From: an uncultured Clostridia bacterium
GTDB lineage: Bacteria > Bacillota > Clostridia > Peptostreptococcales > Anaerovoracaceae
NCBI GenBank assembly: GCA_934277495.1
Contig: CAKQUI010000019.1
Location: 1 to 25,478 of the forward strand
Direction of reading: 5' to 3'
DNA length: 25,478 nt
A model generated the notes under the pieces. That model did no database searches and was not told the DNA's origin. It saw only the letters and a list, made by a program, of their open reading frames with translations. Numbering within the stretch: the stretch's first letter is position 1; the number at the start of each line of letters is the position of its first letter. The position numbers and the translations under genes are program-made. Positions 1-10,592 of this stretch are shown one piece after another.

Positions 1-767
1 GTCATGCCGAGAGTTTCTGACTGCAGATCGCCGTCATGAGTTACCGGTACACATTTCTGTGTCTGCGATGTTATGTGGAGATCCAGCTGGCTGCAGAGCC
101 AGCCGTTCTGGTTCCACATGTATGAAGGCACTACTCTTCCATCTCTGATCGCTTCAACTGTCGATTTATAATCAAGATCGTTGTACATCCCGATCTCCTT
201 TTCAAAACGCTCTGTGGTAAGACCTGCGCCATGTCCTTCAGCCAGGGCGATACCATAGTCTTCCACATTATAGCTGCTGATACCTCTTATCTTTTTTATT
301 TTATGCATCGAGCCTGCCAGCGTCGTGATCAGGCTGCCCCAGTACATATCCGGATATCCGCTGCCGCATAATGTACATCCCCCTGCCTTTGCAAGCTCGT
401 CAAGTTCTTTAGTGATATCGTAGGACGAATTCCACGGATACAGCGATTCCTCACAGGTGCTTATAGCATTGATACCGTTCCTCGCACATACTTCGAATGC
501 TGGTCTCAGCTCCTCCATAGTCGATCTTGTTGCTATGATGCACACATCAGGCTTCGTTTCCCTGAGGATGCGGTCTGCGTCTTCTGCTCTGCTCACCTTC
601 ACCCCGATGTCTCCACCGCCTGTGATGCTGCCGGCATCCCTGCCTTCAAGCGATGGGTCCATGTCGAATGCAGCTACAAGCTCACCGCCGTGTTCTGCAA
701 CGTATCGCATAAGATAAACACTCATCTTGCCGCAGCCGTACTGGGCCACTCTTATTTTTCTCTCCAT
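1..767 (-). CDS. DapB-like NAD(P)-binding dehydrogenase, partial (diaminopentanoate dehydrogenase-like)
   Basis: The first 255 codons are visible and the C-terminus lies beyond the left edge. The ATG at 765-767 is preceded by an AGGGAGGT ribosome binding site. The N-terminus (KIRVAQYGCGKMSVYLMRYV) has a Rossmann beta strand and glycine-rich dinucleotide turn at about residues 5-15. It is followed by VAAFDMDPSLEGRDAG, and later by the STCEESLYPWNS and NVEDYGIALAEGHGAG segments. From memory these match a clostridial family annotated as dihydrodipicolinate reductase or 2,4-diaminopentanoate dehydrogenase (Ord), the NAD(P)-dependent enzyme of ornithine fermentation. Authentic DapB is shorter and differs after the Rossmann domain. 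The substrate cannot be settled here because no other ornithine-pathway gene is visible. It is divergent from a MerR regulator and has a MerR-type promoter, so it is probably inducible. Family is fairly sure; substrate is unsure. Confidence 0.62.
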   Translation of the reverse strand, partial: MERKIRVAQYGCGKMSVYLMRYVAEHGGELVAAFDMDPSLEGRDAGSITGGGDIGVKVSRAEDADRILRETKPDVCIIATRSTMEELRPAFEVCARNGINAISTCEESLYPWNSSYDITKELDELAKAGGCTLCGSGYPDMYWGSLITTLAGSMHKIKKIRGISSYNVEDYGIALAEGHGAGLTTERFEKEIGMYNDLDYKSTVEAIRDGRVVPSYMWNQNGWLCSQLDLHITSQTQKCVPVTHDGDLQSETLGM

Positions 768-827
768 GATATACCTCCCTTTGTCAGCTTCACTGTCTAT
801 TATCGGCTCCCTGCCTCTTTTGTATTC

Positions 828-858
828 AGTATAAACTCTATACCAGGTATAAAGTCAA
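828..858 (-). promoter_or_regulatory. MerR-type promoter (19-bp spacer with dyad) for the dehydrogenase
   Basis: Read on the minus strand, TTGACT (853-858) and TATACT (828-833) are separated by exactly 19 bp (834-852). Most sigma-A promoters have 17 bp; the 19-bp spacer is the hallmark of MerR-activated promoters, where the regulator untwists the DNA. The spacer contains a perfect dyad, TATACC-A-GGTATA (839-851), which extends to 835-855 with one mismatched pair. Transcription would start near 821, giving a leader of about 54 nt before the ATG at 767. The merR gene starts about 90 bp away on the other strand, so it is the obvious candidate activator. Confidence 0.8.
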
Positions 859-900
859 TAAGTGATTTGCCGGAGATATATAGTATGCAGCTTCCCTTCG

Positions 901-909
901 TGTTATACT
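901..909 (+). promoter_or_regulatory. Candidate extended -10 promoter for merR
   Basis: TGTTATACT gives a TGn-extended -10 element (TATACT at 904-909) about 38 bp before the merR start. No good -35 hexamer lies 16-18 bp upstream. It sits about 45 bp from the dyad in the divergent promoter, so MerR could also influence its own expression. Confidence 0.4.
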
Positions 910-946
910 TAGGGAAATATACTGTGACACAAACACCGGAGCAGCA

Positions 947-1813
947 ATGCTCAGAAATGAGAGCGGAATGAACGACGACTATATCACCATTGGCAAGATG
1001 GCTGAACTCAACCACATTTCCACGCAGACACTCAGGCTTTACGAAAAGAAAGGTCTGCTGGCCCCTATATACCAGGATCCCGAAACCGGCTACCGTTACT
1101 ATCATATCGACCAGTGCGAACGGCTGGATTTCATCCACACGATGAAAATCTGCGGTATGAGCCTCGAACAGATACGTCAGCATATCACAGATACTTCAGC
1201 TGACGAACTGTGCAGCCTGCTGACACTTCAGGAAGAAAAGCTGAGCCGGCAGATAGACGATCTGACCGGCAATCTTTGCACGATACGCAGATTCACGTCC
1301 AATCTCAGAATGATGAAATCACTTCCGCCCAAAGGTCAGGTAATTTTTGAATACATTCCGCAGCGCCGCATAGATTCATTCACTACCAATATAGACTTCT
1401 TTGAAGAAGGATATACAGGGTACGAAACCATGCTCCGTGAATTCAAGACATATATGATAAACAGCAAACTTCCCCTGTCGTATTTTTTCAATGCAGGAAC
1501 GCTTATAGAAAAAGACGATTTCAGCCAGCAGAACTACTGCGCCAGAACCGTCTTCATATTTGTTGATGATAATTACCCGAAAAGCTGTACTCAGCGGATA
1601 CTGCCGGAAAGCATGTATATGACCGTCTATGCCGATGACCCCTCAATGGAAAAATCCTATGCCCGCAGCATGTTTGAGGAAATGGAACGCATGGGTTACA
1701 TCCCGAACGGGGATTATCTCTGTGAAGTCATATCACATCTGCCGTCCCTGAGCGGCAGCAGGGGCTTCCTGACATACAAGCTGCAGGTCCCTGTACGCCG
1801 CCTGCAGCCCTGA
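947..1813 (+). CDS. MerR family transcriptional regulator with GyrI-like (BmrR-type) effector domain
   Basis: The N-terminal winged helix-turn-helix is clear: ITIGKMAELNHISTQTLRLY, followed by the wing DPETGYRYYHIDQCERLDFI and a second helical pair ending in EQIRQHI. A dimerisation coiled coil lies at about residues 90-125. The C-terminal half (from about 130 to 288) resembles the GyrI-like ligand-binding domain of BmrR-type multidrug sensors, ending with a beta-rich GFLTYKLQVPV. The start at 947 has GGAG five bases upstream. An ATG at 968 would begin the protein at MNDDYITIGK and is possible, but its ribosome binding site is weaker. The gene is divergent from the dehydrogenase, whose promoter has MerR architecture, and convergent with a MATE exporter whose promoter does not. 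The ligand is unknown. Confidence 0.88.
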   Translation: MLRNESGMNDDYITIGKMAELNHISTQTLRLYEKKGLLAPIYQDPETGYRYYHIDQCERLDFIHTMKICGMSLEQIRQHITDTSADELCSLLTLQEEKLSRQIDDLTGNLCTIRRFTSNLRMMKSLPPKGQVIFEYIPQRRIDSFTTNIDFFEEGYTGYETMLREFKTYMINSKLPLSYFFNAGTLIEKDDFSQQNYCARTVFIFVDDNYPKSCTQRILPESMYMTVYADDPSMEKSYARSMFEEMERMGYIPNGDYLCEVISHLPSLSGSRGFLTYKLQVPVRRLQP

Positions 1814-1833
1814 GCTGTGATTTTTCCAGTCTA

Positions 1834-3204
1834 TTACTGTTCAGGCAGCGGATCCGCAGATCCCGCTGCTTTTTTTGCTTTTCTGCCAAGATATATATAC
1901 ATGCCTATGCAAAGTGATACCTGCACCACGGTGGATATAGGACTGGAGAGCCCTATATCGAACAGTGTCGCTCCCGGTATCCTGCTGAGAAGGAATGCTG
2001 CCGGTATCCTTATGAAAAAGGCGCCTATCATACCCTGTATCATGACGAACAGCGTCCTCTCGCATCCGTTGTAGTATCCTGCAAAACAGAACAGGAAGGA
2101 AACCAGCAGGCAGTCTATGGCGTAGGCCTTGAGATAGCTGTGAGCAGCAGCCACGACTTCAGCATCGCCTGAGAAGATCATTGACAGCAGGTCTCCGTGG
2201 AAGAATGCCAGGAAGAACATCACGATACCAACAGCTAAAGCCGTGCCTATGCCGTACCAGAGCGCCTTTTTCGCCCTGACAGGGTTCTCCGCACCCATGT
2301 TCTGAGCCACGAAAGCGGACATCGACTGCATATATGACGACGGCACCAGCATTATGAAGACGCAGACCTTTTCTGCAACTCCGACGCCTGCCGACGGCAC
2401 CACGCCCATGGTGTTGACGATGGTCTGTATCACCATGAAGGATATCCCCACCAGAAGCTCCTGCAGCGCTACCGGCGCACCCAGTCTCAGCTCCGTCCCT
2501 ATGATATGAGCATCGAACTTTATATTTTTCCTGGAAAATTCGAAAGGCAGCTTCCTGCCTCTTATGAGCAGCAGTGACACGATGACGCTTATGCCCTGTG
2601 CTGCTACTGTTGCTATTGCAGCTCCTGCCGCACCCATATGCAGCACCGCCACCAGCAGCAGATCCCCTCCTATATTGACGACACATGCTATGATAACAGT
2701 TATCAGCGGCGTCCTGGAATCACCAATACCTCTGAAAACGGCTCCGAGCACATTGTACGAGACGATGAACAGTGCGCCTGCACCGCATATCCTGATGTAC
2801 ATCGAAGTCTCGCTGAAAGCGCCTTCCGGTGCATGCATCAGCTGTGAGATGGTATCCGAACCCGCTGCCATAAGTATCGTGAACACGATGCCAAACACAG
2901 CGAACAGACATATGCCGGCGCCTATGGCCCTGCCTGCCTCCTCAGGTCTTTTCTGACCGATACGCTGCCCAACAAGTATGGTGATGCCCATGGAAAGTCC
3001 GGTAGTCACCATGGTCACCATCTGCAGCAGCATGCTGCCGGTAGCAACGCCCGACACATCGGCAGTCTCTGCGAACTGCCCCACCACCAGCAGGTCCACG
3101 CCTCCGTAAAGAGCCTGCAGGAAAAGTGCAAAGAACACCGGCACGGCAAACTTCAGCAGCGTACCCAGTATATTGCCTTCTGTAAGATCTTTCGTTTTGC
3201 TCAT
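1834..3204 (-). CDS. MATE family efflux transporter
   Basis: This is a 456-residue polytopic membrane protein, the usual MATE length, with about 12 predicted hydrophobic segments in two similar halves. It starts MSKTKDLTEGNILGTLLKFA, a typical opening for clostridial MATE proteins, followed by PVFFALFLQALYGGVDLLVV. The family exports drugs or metabolites in exchange for Na+ or H+. I chose the ATG at 3204 because GGAGG lies 8 bases upstream; an upstream in-frame ATG at 3225 would put that ribosome binding site inside the gene. The last residues (KKAKKAAGSADPLPEQ) are encoded by sequence that also forms the opposing merR terminator. It has its own consensus promoter and a hairpin-containing leader. 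The substrate cannot be inferred. Confidence 0.88.
   Translation of the reverse strand: MSKTKDLTEGNILGTLLKFAVPVFFALFLQALYGGVDLLVVGQFAETADVSGVATGSMLLQMVTMVTTGLSMGITILVGQRIGQKRPEEAGRAIGAGICLFAVFGIVFTILMAAGSDTISQLMHAPEGAFSETSMYIRICGAGALFIVSYNVLGAVFRGIGDSRTPLITVIIACVVNIGGDLLLVAVLHMGAAGAAIATVAAQGISVIVSLLLIRGRKLPFEFSRKNIKFDAHIIGTELRLGAPVALQELLVGISFMVIQTIVNTMGVVPSAGVGVAEKVCVFIMLVPSSYMQSMSAFVAQNMGAENPVRAKKALWYGIGTALAVGIVMFFLAFFHGDLLSMIFSGDAEVVAAAHSYLKAYAIDCLLVSFLFCFAGYYNGCERTLFVMIQGMIGAFFIRIPAAFLLSRIPGATLFDIGLSSPISTVVQVSLCIGMYIYLGRKAKKAAGSADPLPEQ
1845..1877 (+). terminator. Intrinsic terminator of merR, inside the 3' end of the convergent MATE gene
   Basis: The arm GCAGCGGATC (1845-1854), loop CGCA and arm GATCCCGCTGC (1859-1869) form a 10-bp stem with one bulged C. 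Seven T residues follow on the plus strand. The element lies within the last codons of the opposing MATE gene, where the T-run encodes part of its lysine-rich tail. It ends the merR transcript about 60 bp after its stop codon. Confidence 0.8.
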
Positions 3205-3228
3205 GATAAATTCCTCCAATAACACAAA

Positions 3229-3272
3229 AGCCGGATAAGTAACGGATATTCCGATCCGCTGCTTATCCGGCT
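3229..3272 (-). terminator. Strong hairpin with U-rich tail in the MATE leader (attenuator or atp-operon terminator)
   Basis: On the minus strand, AGCCGGATAAG (3262-3272) pairs perfectly with CTTATCCGGCT (3229-3239). The 22-nt interior can form a second stem of the CGGAT/ATCCG type. The hairpin is followed by TTTGTGTTATT and then the MATE ribosome binding site. It lies downstream of both the atp operon and the MATE promoter, so any transcript reaching the MATE gene must pass it. It could be a regulated attenuator or a leaky terminator of the atp transcript. I do not recognise a known riboswitch class. Confidence 0.55.
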
Positions 3273-3315
3273 CATCATTTCTGTTGAACGACTTGCCCTC
3301 CGCATTGATATTGTA

Positions 3316-3343
3316 ATTATATCAGAGCTGAAGAAAATGTCAA
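3316..3343 (-). promoter_or_regulatory. Consensus sigma-A promoter for the MATE gene
   Basis: On the minus strand there is a perfect TTGACA (3338-3343), a 16-bp spacer, and a perfect TATAAT (3316-3321) with an upstream TG extension. Transcription would start near 3309, leaving a leader of about 105 nt that contains the hairpin at 3229-3272. The -35 element lies only 10 bp past the stop codon of the last atp-operon gene. Confidence 0.82.
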
Positions 3344-3352
3344 TGAATTCTG

Positions 3353-3598
3353 TCAGTTTTTCGAGTATATTGTCTTGGTGCTTACGCCCTCAAGAGCGCC
3401 CAGCTTGCCTGACAGAGCGCTGATCTCGTCAGGGTCTGCCTCCACAGCTATGCTGATTATCGAAAGGTTCTTCTGAGGATGCGGCACGCCCATCCTGCCG
3501 ATGATATCCTTTCTGTACTCATGCAGCAATGCATTGAGCTCTTCCACTGCATTCTCATTCTCAACGATTATGCCTATCAGTGCTGTTCTCGTTGTCAT
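3353..3598 (-). CDS. TM1266-family putative regulator (iron-only hydrogenase system)
   Basis: This 81-residue protein (IGIIVENENAVEELNALLHE, then IIGRMGVPHPQKNLSIISI and a C-terminal GALEGVSTKTIYSKN) matches from memory the TM1266 family. That is a small ACT/NikR-like ferredoxin-fold protein usually found beside [FeFe]-hydrogenase maturation genes. Its biochemical role is unproven and it lacks a DNA-binding domain. Its ATG overlaps the atpC stop in an ATGA arrangement, with GGAGG nine bases upstream inside atpC, so translation is coupled to the ATP synthase operon. No hyd genes are visible in the window, so a position at the end of an atp operon is unusual to my knowledge. Confidence 0.78.
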   Translation of the reverse strand: MTTRTALIGIIVENENAVEELNALLHEYRKDIIGRMGVPHPQKNLSIISIAVEADPDEISALSGKLGALEGVSTKTIYSKN

Positions 3599-4035
3599 CT
3601 TCTTCTACCTCCTGTTCCTGCGGCATGAGACCTTGTTATGGACTTCATGATCGCTATCTTAGCTTTGAGGATATCGTTAGGATCCACCTCTTTCCTGTTC
3701 TCATGTTTCGAGAGCCAGTCCTCGGCACGGGCTTTCTCGCCGAGAGCCCTTTCCATATCTATATCCTCGGCCCACTCGACAGCATCAGTGAATATGATGA
3801 TACTGTCCTTGACGTCTATGAATCCGCCTGCAACTGCTGCAGAGCGGTAATCGTCCGGACCTGCGCCCGGCTCATGTATCCACATTTCCCCGATGTCGAG
3901 GATCTTGCACGCCCATGAATGGCCTGCCATGAATCCCTCCTCGCCTTCGGGGGTCGTCACGATAACAAGATCGACCTCGCCGCTGTAAAAAACCTTGGAC
4001 GGTGTCATTATTTCAAGCTTTACGGTATTTGCCAT
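3595..4035 (-). CDS. atpC: F1Fo ATP synthase subunit epsilon
   Basis: This 146-residue protein has the N-terminal beta sandwich of epsilon subunits (VKLEIMTPSKVFYSGEVDLV, TTPEGEEGFMAGH) followed by a C-terminal helical hairpin rich in charged residues from about residue 90. Epsilon is part of the central stalk; it couples gamma to the c ring and can inhibit ATP hydrolysis. The ATG has AGGTGG six bases upstream and lies 8 bp after atpD. The C-terminus extends to a GTGGRRR tail and overlaps the next gene by 4 bp. The segment GHSWACKIL replaces the more common GHxPLV motif, but the fold signature is intact. Confidence 0.93.
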   Translation of the reverse strand: MANTVKLEIMTPSKVFYSGEVDLVIVTTPEGEEGFMAGHSWACKILDIGEMWIHEPGAGPDDYRSAAVAGGFIDVKDSIIIFTDAVEWAEDIDMERALGEKARAEDWLSKHENRKEVDPNDILKAKIAIMKSITRSHAAGTGGRRR

Positions 4036-4043
4036 AATACCAC

Positions 4044-6319
<2,276 letters not shown>

Positions 6320-6387
6320 ATTCTCACACCTCCTTTATCTGTCTTCTTACGTCTGCGGCATGCACTCTGCAGTGCTGCCCGCTGCCG

Positions 6388-7956
<1,569 letters not shown>

Positions 7957-8493
7957 TTACATTCTTAATGAATCGGCCATATCTTCAAGCCGCTTCTTTA
8001 AAGTGGTGTCTATCATGCGTCCGTTCACGAATATCCTGACACCGCTTATAAGACTTTTGTCGATCTCGTTTTTCAGTCTGACCTTCATCCTGAAAAGTGA
8101 CGAGACCTGGTCTTCAAATCTCTCAAGCTGACGCTCCGTCAGCGGAGCTGCGGACACGATGCGGCCGAATGCCACACCATCTGCCTTGTCTGCCAGCTTC
8201 TTGTATTCTTTTATTATGTTCCTGAACCTTCCGGCCCTGCCTTTGTCCACCAGAATAAAAAGAAAGTTCAGCATCTGAGTGCTGATCCGTCCTTCGAAAA
8301 TATTTCGGAGTGCGTCTTTCTTTTTGATTTCTGAGACTACAGGGTCCCTGAGAAAAGCGTCCAGCTCCGGTTCACGCTGGAGGAGGTCTGAAAGTTCGAG
8401 CCCTTCACTGAGGAAAGTATCTCTCATCCCCAGTTCACAGCCTGCCTCATACAGAGCGCTGCCGTATGTCATATCTACAGTCAGTTCTGCCAT
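7957..8493 (-). CDS. atpH: F1Fo ATP synthase subunit delta
   Basis: This 178-residue peripheral stalk subunit (OSCP type) has an N-terminal helical bundle beginning TYGSALYEAG and a C-terminal domain with SAAPLTERQLERFEDQV and LISGVRIFVNGRMID. The latter fits the usual GGxxIxxGxxxxDxS region in degenerate form. It joins the b-subunit stalk to the top of F1. It overlaps the end of atpF by 13 bp, which suggests translational coupling. Confidence 0.94.
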   Translation of the reverse strand: MAELTVDMTYGSALYEAGCELGMRDTFLSEGLELSDLLQREPELDAFLRDPVVSEIKKKDALRNIFEGRISTQMLNFLFILVDKGRAGRFRNIIKEYKKLADKADGVAFGRIVSAAPLTERQLERFEDQVSSLFRMKVRLKNEIDKSLISGVRIFVNGRMIDTTLKKRLEDMADSLRM

Positions 8494-8987
8494 TCAGATG
8501 CACCTGCTTCCTCTAATACCTGCTCGATGATCTCATCCTGGCCGTTCACTTCGATGTCACGCTCCATTATCTTCTGAGCTGCCATCATGGAAAGGACAGC
8601 TATCTGTTCTTTCATTTCCATTACGGCTTTTTCACGTTCTTTCTCGATCTGCTTCTCGGCACGTGTCATGATCTGACTTGCTCTCCTGTTGGCCTTTTCT
8701 ATGATCTCATTAGCCTGCTCGTCTGCCTTTATCTTGGCTTCTTTGATTATCTCTCTGCCTTCTTCTTCGAGTTTTGCTATCTTCCTGTCATAGTTGGCCA
8801 TCTTCTCGTCGGCTCTTCTGTTCACTGCCTCGGCATTGTCGATAGCGTCGATGATGGACTGCTTTCTCGAATCCATAAGGTTCAAAAACGGTTTGTACAG
8901 AAATTTTCCCAGTACGCCTGCCAGTATCAGGAAGTTCACCAGGTAAAATATGAATTCTTTAAGGCTCATTCCCAATGCTTCTACCAT
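8481..8987 (-). CDS. atpF: F1Fo ATP synthase subunit b
   Basis: This 168-residue protein has a single N-terminal membrane segment (FIFYLVNFLILAGVLGKFLY) followed by KPFLNLMDSRKQSI and a long charged coiled coil to about residue 150. That is the standard layout of the b subunit, which dimerises to form the stator stalk. Only one b-type gene is present, as in most homodimeric b enzymes. The ATG follows AGGTGAG at short spacing and lies 51 bp after atpE. Confidence 0.95.
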   Translation of the reverse strand: MVEALGMSLKEFIFYLVNFLILAGVLGKFLYKPFLNLMDSRKQSIIDAIDNAEAVNRRADEKMANYDRKIAKLEEEGREIIKEAKIKADEQANEIIEKANRRASQIMTRAEKQIEKEREKAVMEMKEQIAVLSMMAAQKIMERDIEVNGQDEIIEQVLEEAGASEWQN

Positions 8988-9038
8988 GATCTCACCTTCC
9001 TTCCGTTATCTGTCCTTGCTAAATCTGTCATCAGACGC

Positions 9039-9275
<237 letters not shown>

Positions 9276-9329
9276 TCAAATTGAAAATATTTTCTTTTAC
9301 CTAAAAAATAACTTTGATACTGCCGCTTG

Positions 9330-9998
9330 TCACAGATGCTCTTCTTCGACTGTACCTGCCTCGGTGAAATATATGCTCGCAAGAAGTGCGAACACCAGAG
9401 CCTGTATCAGTCCCATAAGTACACTGAGAGCCTGCATTACAACGGGAAGTCCCAGCGGCACGAGGTCGAAGAAACATTCTGTTACTGTTTCCTCCCCGTA
9501 TATGTTGCCGTAAAGCCTCAATGTCAGTGATACCGGTTTGACGATATCCTCAACTATCATGAGGGGCAGCAGGAATGCGAAAGGCTTGAGCAGATGTTTG
9601 AAATAGCTCAGACCGTGATGCTCCCTGATACCTATATACTGTGTCATCACGAACACTATCACCGCCATTGACATCGTGCAGTTTATCGAACTCGTCGGCG
9701 CAGCCACACCCGGTATATGACCGGACCACGGCAGCAGTCCCACATAGTTGGACAGCAGGATGTATATGAACAACGTACACAGGATGGAAAAAGAACTCCT
9801 GCAGAGCTTCTTCCCCATTATCCCTTCGAAGAAGTTATAAAGACTTCCTATTGCCCATTCCGCAAAATTCTGGAATCCCGAAGGTACCGTCTGAAGGCGG
9901 CGTCCTGCAACTACTGCTATGACCGATAATATAACGGTTATCGCTGCGCTTGTGATCATCCCGTTCGTTATCCCTGCTGAATGTAATGCTTCCATCAT
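9330..9998 (-). CDS. atpB: F1Fo ATP synthase subunit a
   Basis: This 222-residue polytopic membrane stator subunit has five to six predicted helices. The essential arginine is R161 in SLTLRLYGNIYGEE, which faces the c-ring carboxylate. The segments NYVGLLPWSG and PTSSINCTMSMA are typical of the bacterial family, and the last helix is LIQALVFALLASIYFTEA. Two ATG codons are adjacent (9998 and 9995); GGAGG lies nine bases before the first. The gene lies 45 bp after atpI and 69 bp before atpE. Confidence 0.96.
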   Translation of the reverse strand: MMEALHSAGITNGMITSAAITVILSVIAVVAGRRLQTVPSGFQNFAEWAIGSLYNFFEGIMGKKLCRSSFSILCTLFIYILLSNYVGLLPWSGHIPGVAAPTSSINCTMSMAVIVFVMTQYIGIREHHGLSYFKHLLKPFAFLLPLMIVEDIVKPVSLTLRLYGNIYGEETVTECFFDLVPLGLPVVMQALSVLMGLIQALVFALLASIYFTEAGTVEEEHL

Positions 9999-10043
9999 CT
10001 TTACCTTCCTCCTTCTTCAGATATTTAGGTTGATAAAGGTAAC

Positions 10044-10361
10044 CTATAACCCTTTTGCTTCCCTTCTCTTCTGACCGGCAGCCAGGGCTTTGTTCATTAT
10101 GGAAAGTCCCACTGCGATGCCAATTAAAAATGCCATACCGTCGAATGGTACAACATTCCTGATAAAAAAGGCTGCAGCCAGTGTCAGGATATTCACTCCA
10201 TAGCTGATCATGGATCTGATATACACGCCGGAGACACCTGTATCTGCCGAATTTTCGTTATTTGATTTTTTCAGATATCCGAGCCATATGATACAGTTCT
10301 TGAGATATCCGACCAGGCAGCCTGATGCAAGACCTGCTATGATACCTATCACCATCTTCAA
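10044..10361 (-). CDS. atpI: ATP synthase subunit I-like protein
   Basis: This 105-residue membrane protein with about four hydrophobic segments (LASGCLVGYLKNCIIWLGYL, SYGVNILTLAAAFFIR, MAFLIGIAVGLSIMNKALAA) sits at the first position of the operon, where AtpI lies. AtpI assists c-ring assembly and possibly Mg2+ or ion handling. The start is probably TTG at 10361, ten bases after AGGAGG. An ATG two codons later at 10355 is 16 bases away, which is too far. Family assignment rests on position, size and topology. Confidence 0.85.
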   Translation of the reverse strand: MKMVIGIIAGLASGCLVGYLKNCIIWLGYLKKSNNENSADTGVSGVYIRSMISYGVNILTLAAAFFIRNVVPFDGMAFLIGIAVGLSIMNKALAAGQKRREAKGL

Positions 10362-10419
10362 TGTCTATCAGCCTCCTTTGTCAGTGTGATAATAAATATC
10401 CATTAAGAAATTATGTTAG

Positions 10420-10448
10420 ATTATACACCCGTTTGCGATAAATGTGAA
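10420..10448 (-). promoter_or_regulatory. Sigma-A promoter of the atp operon
   Basis: On the minus strand, TTCACA (10443-10448), a 17-bp spacer and a perfect TATAAT (10420-10425) precede atpI. Transcription would start near 10413 and give a leader of about 50 nt. No other convincing promoter appears inside the operon. Confidence 0.8.
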
Positions 10449-10474
10449 CCACTTTTTTTAAGTTAAATTTATAA

Positions 10475-10509
10475 CAATTTCAAGGGTCGGAGGTATGCCC
10501 CTGAAATTG
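10475..10509. other. Large hairpin between the second MATE gene and the atp promoter
   Basis: CAATTTCAAGGG (10475-10486) and CCCCTGAAATTG (10498-10509) pair at 11 of 12 positions around an 11-nt loop. Read on the minus strand it lies 84 bp past the second MATE stop codon and just before the atp promoter, so it may help end that transcript; the following TTATAAATTT is only a weak U-tract. The loop carries CCTCC on the minus strand. A smaller A/T stem (10520-10537) lies between it and the MATE gene. No gene is seen in 10449-10592. Confidence 0.5.
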
Positions 10510-10592
10510 GAACGATTGGAAAAAACATTGGTTTTTTGTAGAAAAATTAACTACTTTGTTGTCCGTTATATCCGTTTTTCAGATTATTGCGT

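Noticed and set aside
3205..3316. Known riboswitch (guanidine, ZTP, THF or preQ1) in the MATE leader
   Set aside because: I could not find the conserved core motifs of these classes; only the hairpin and U-rich tail are supported.
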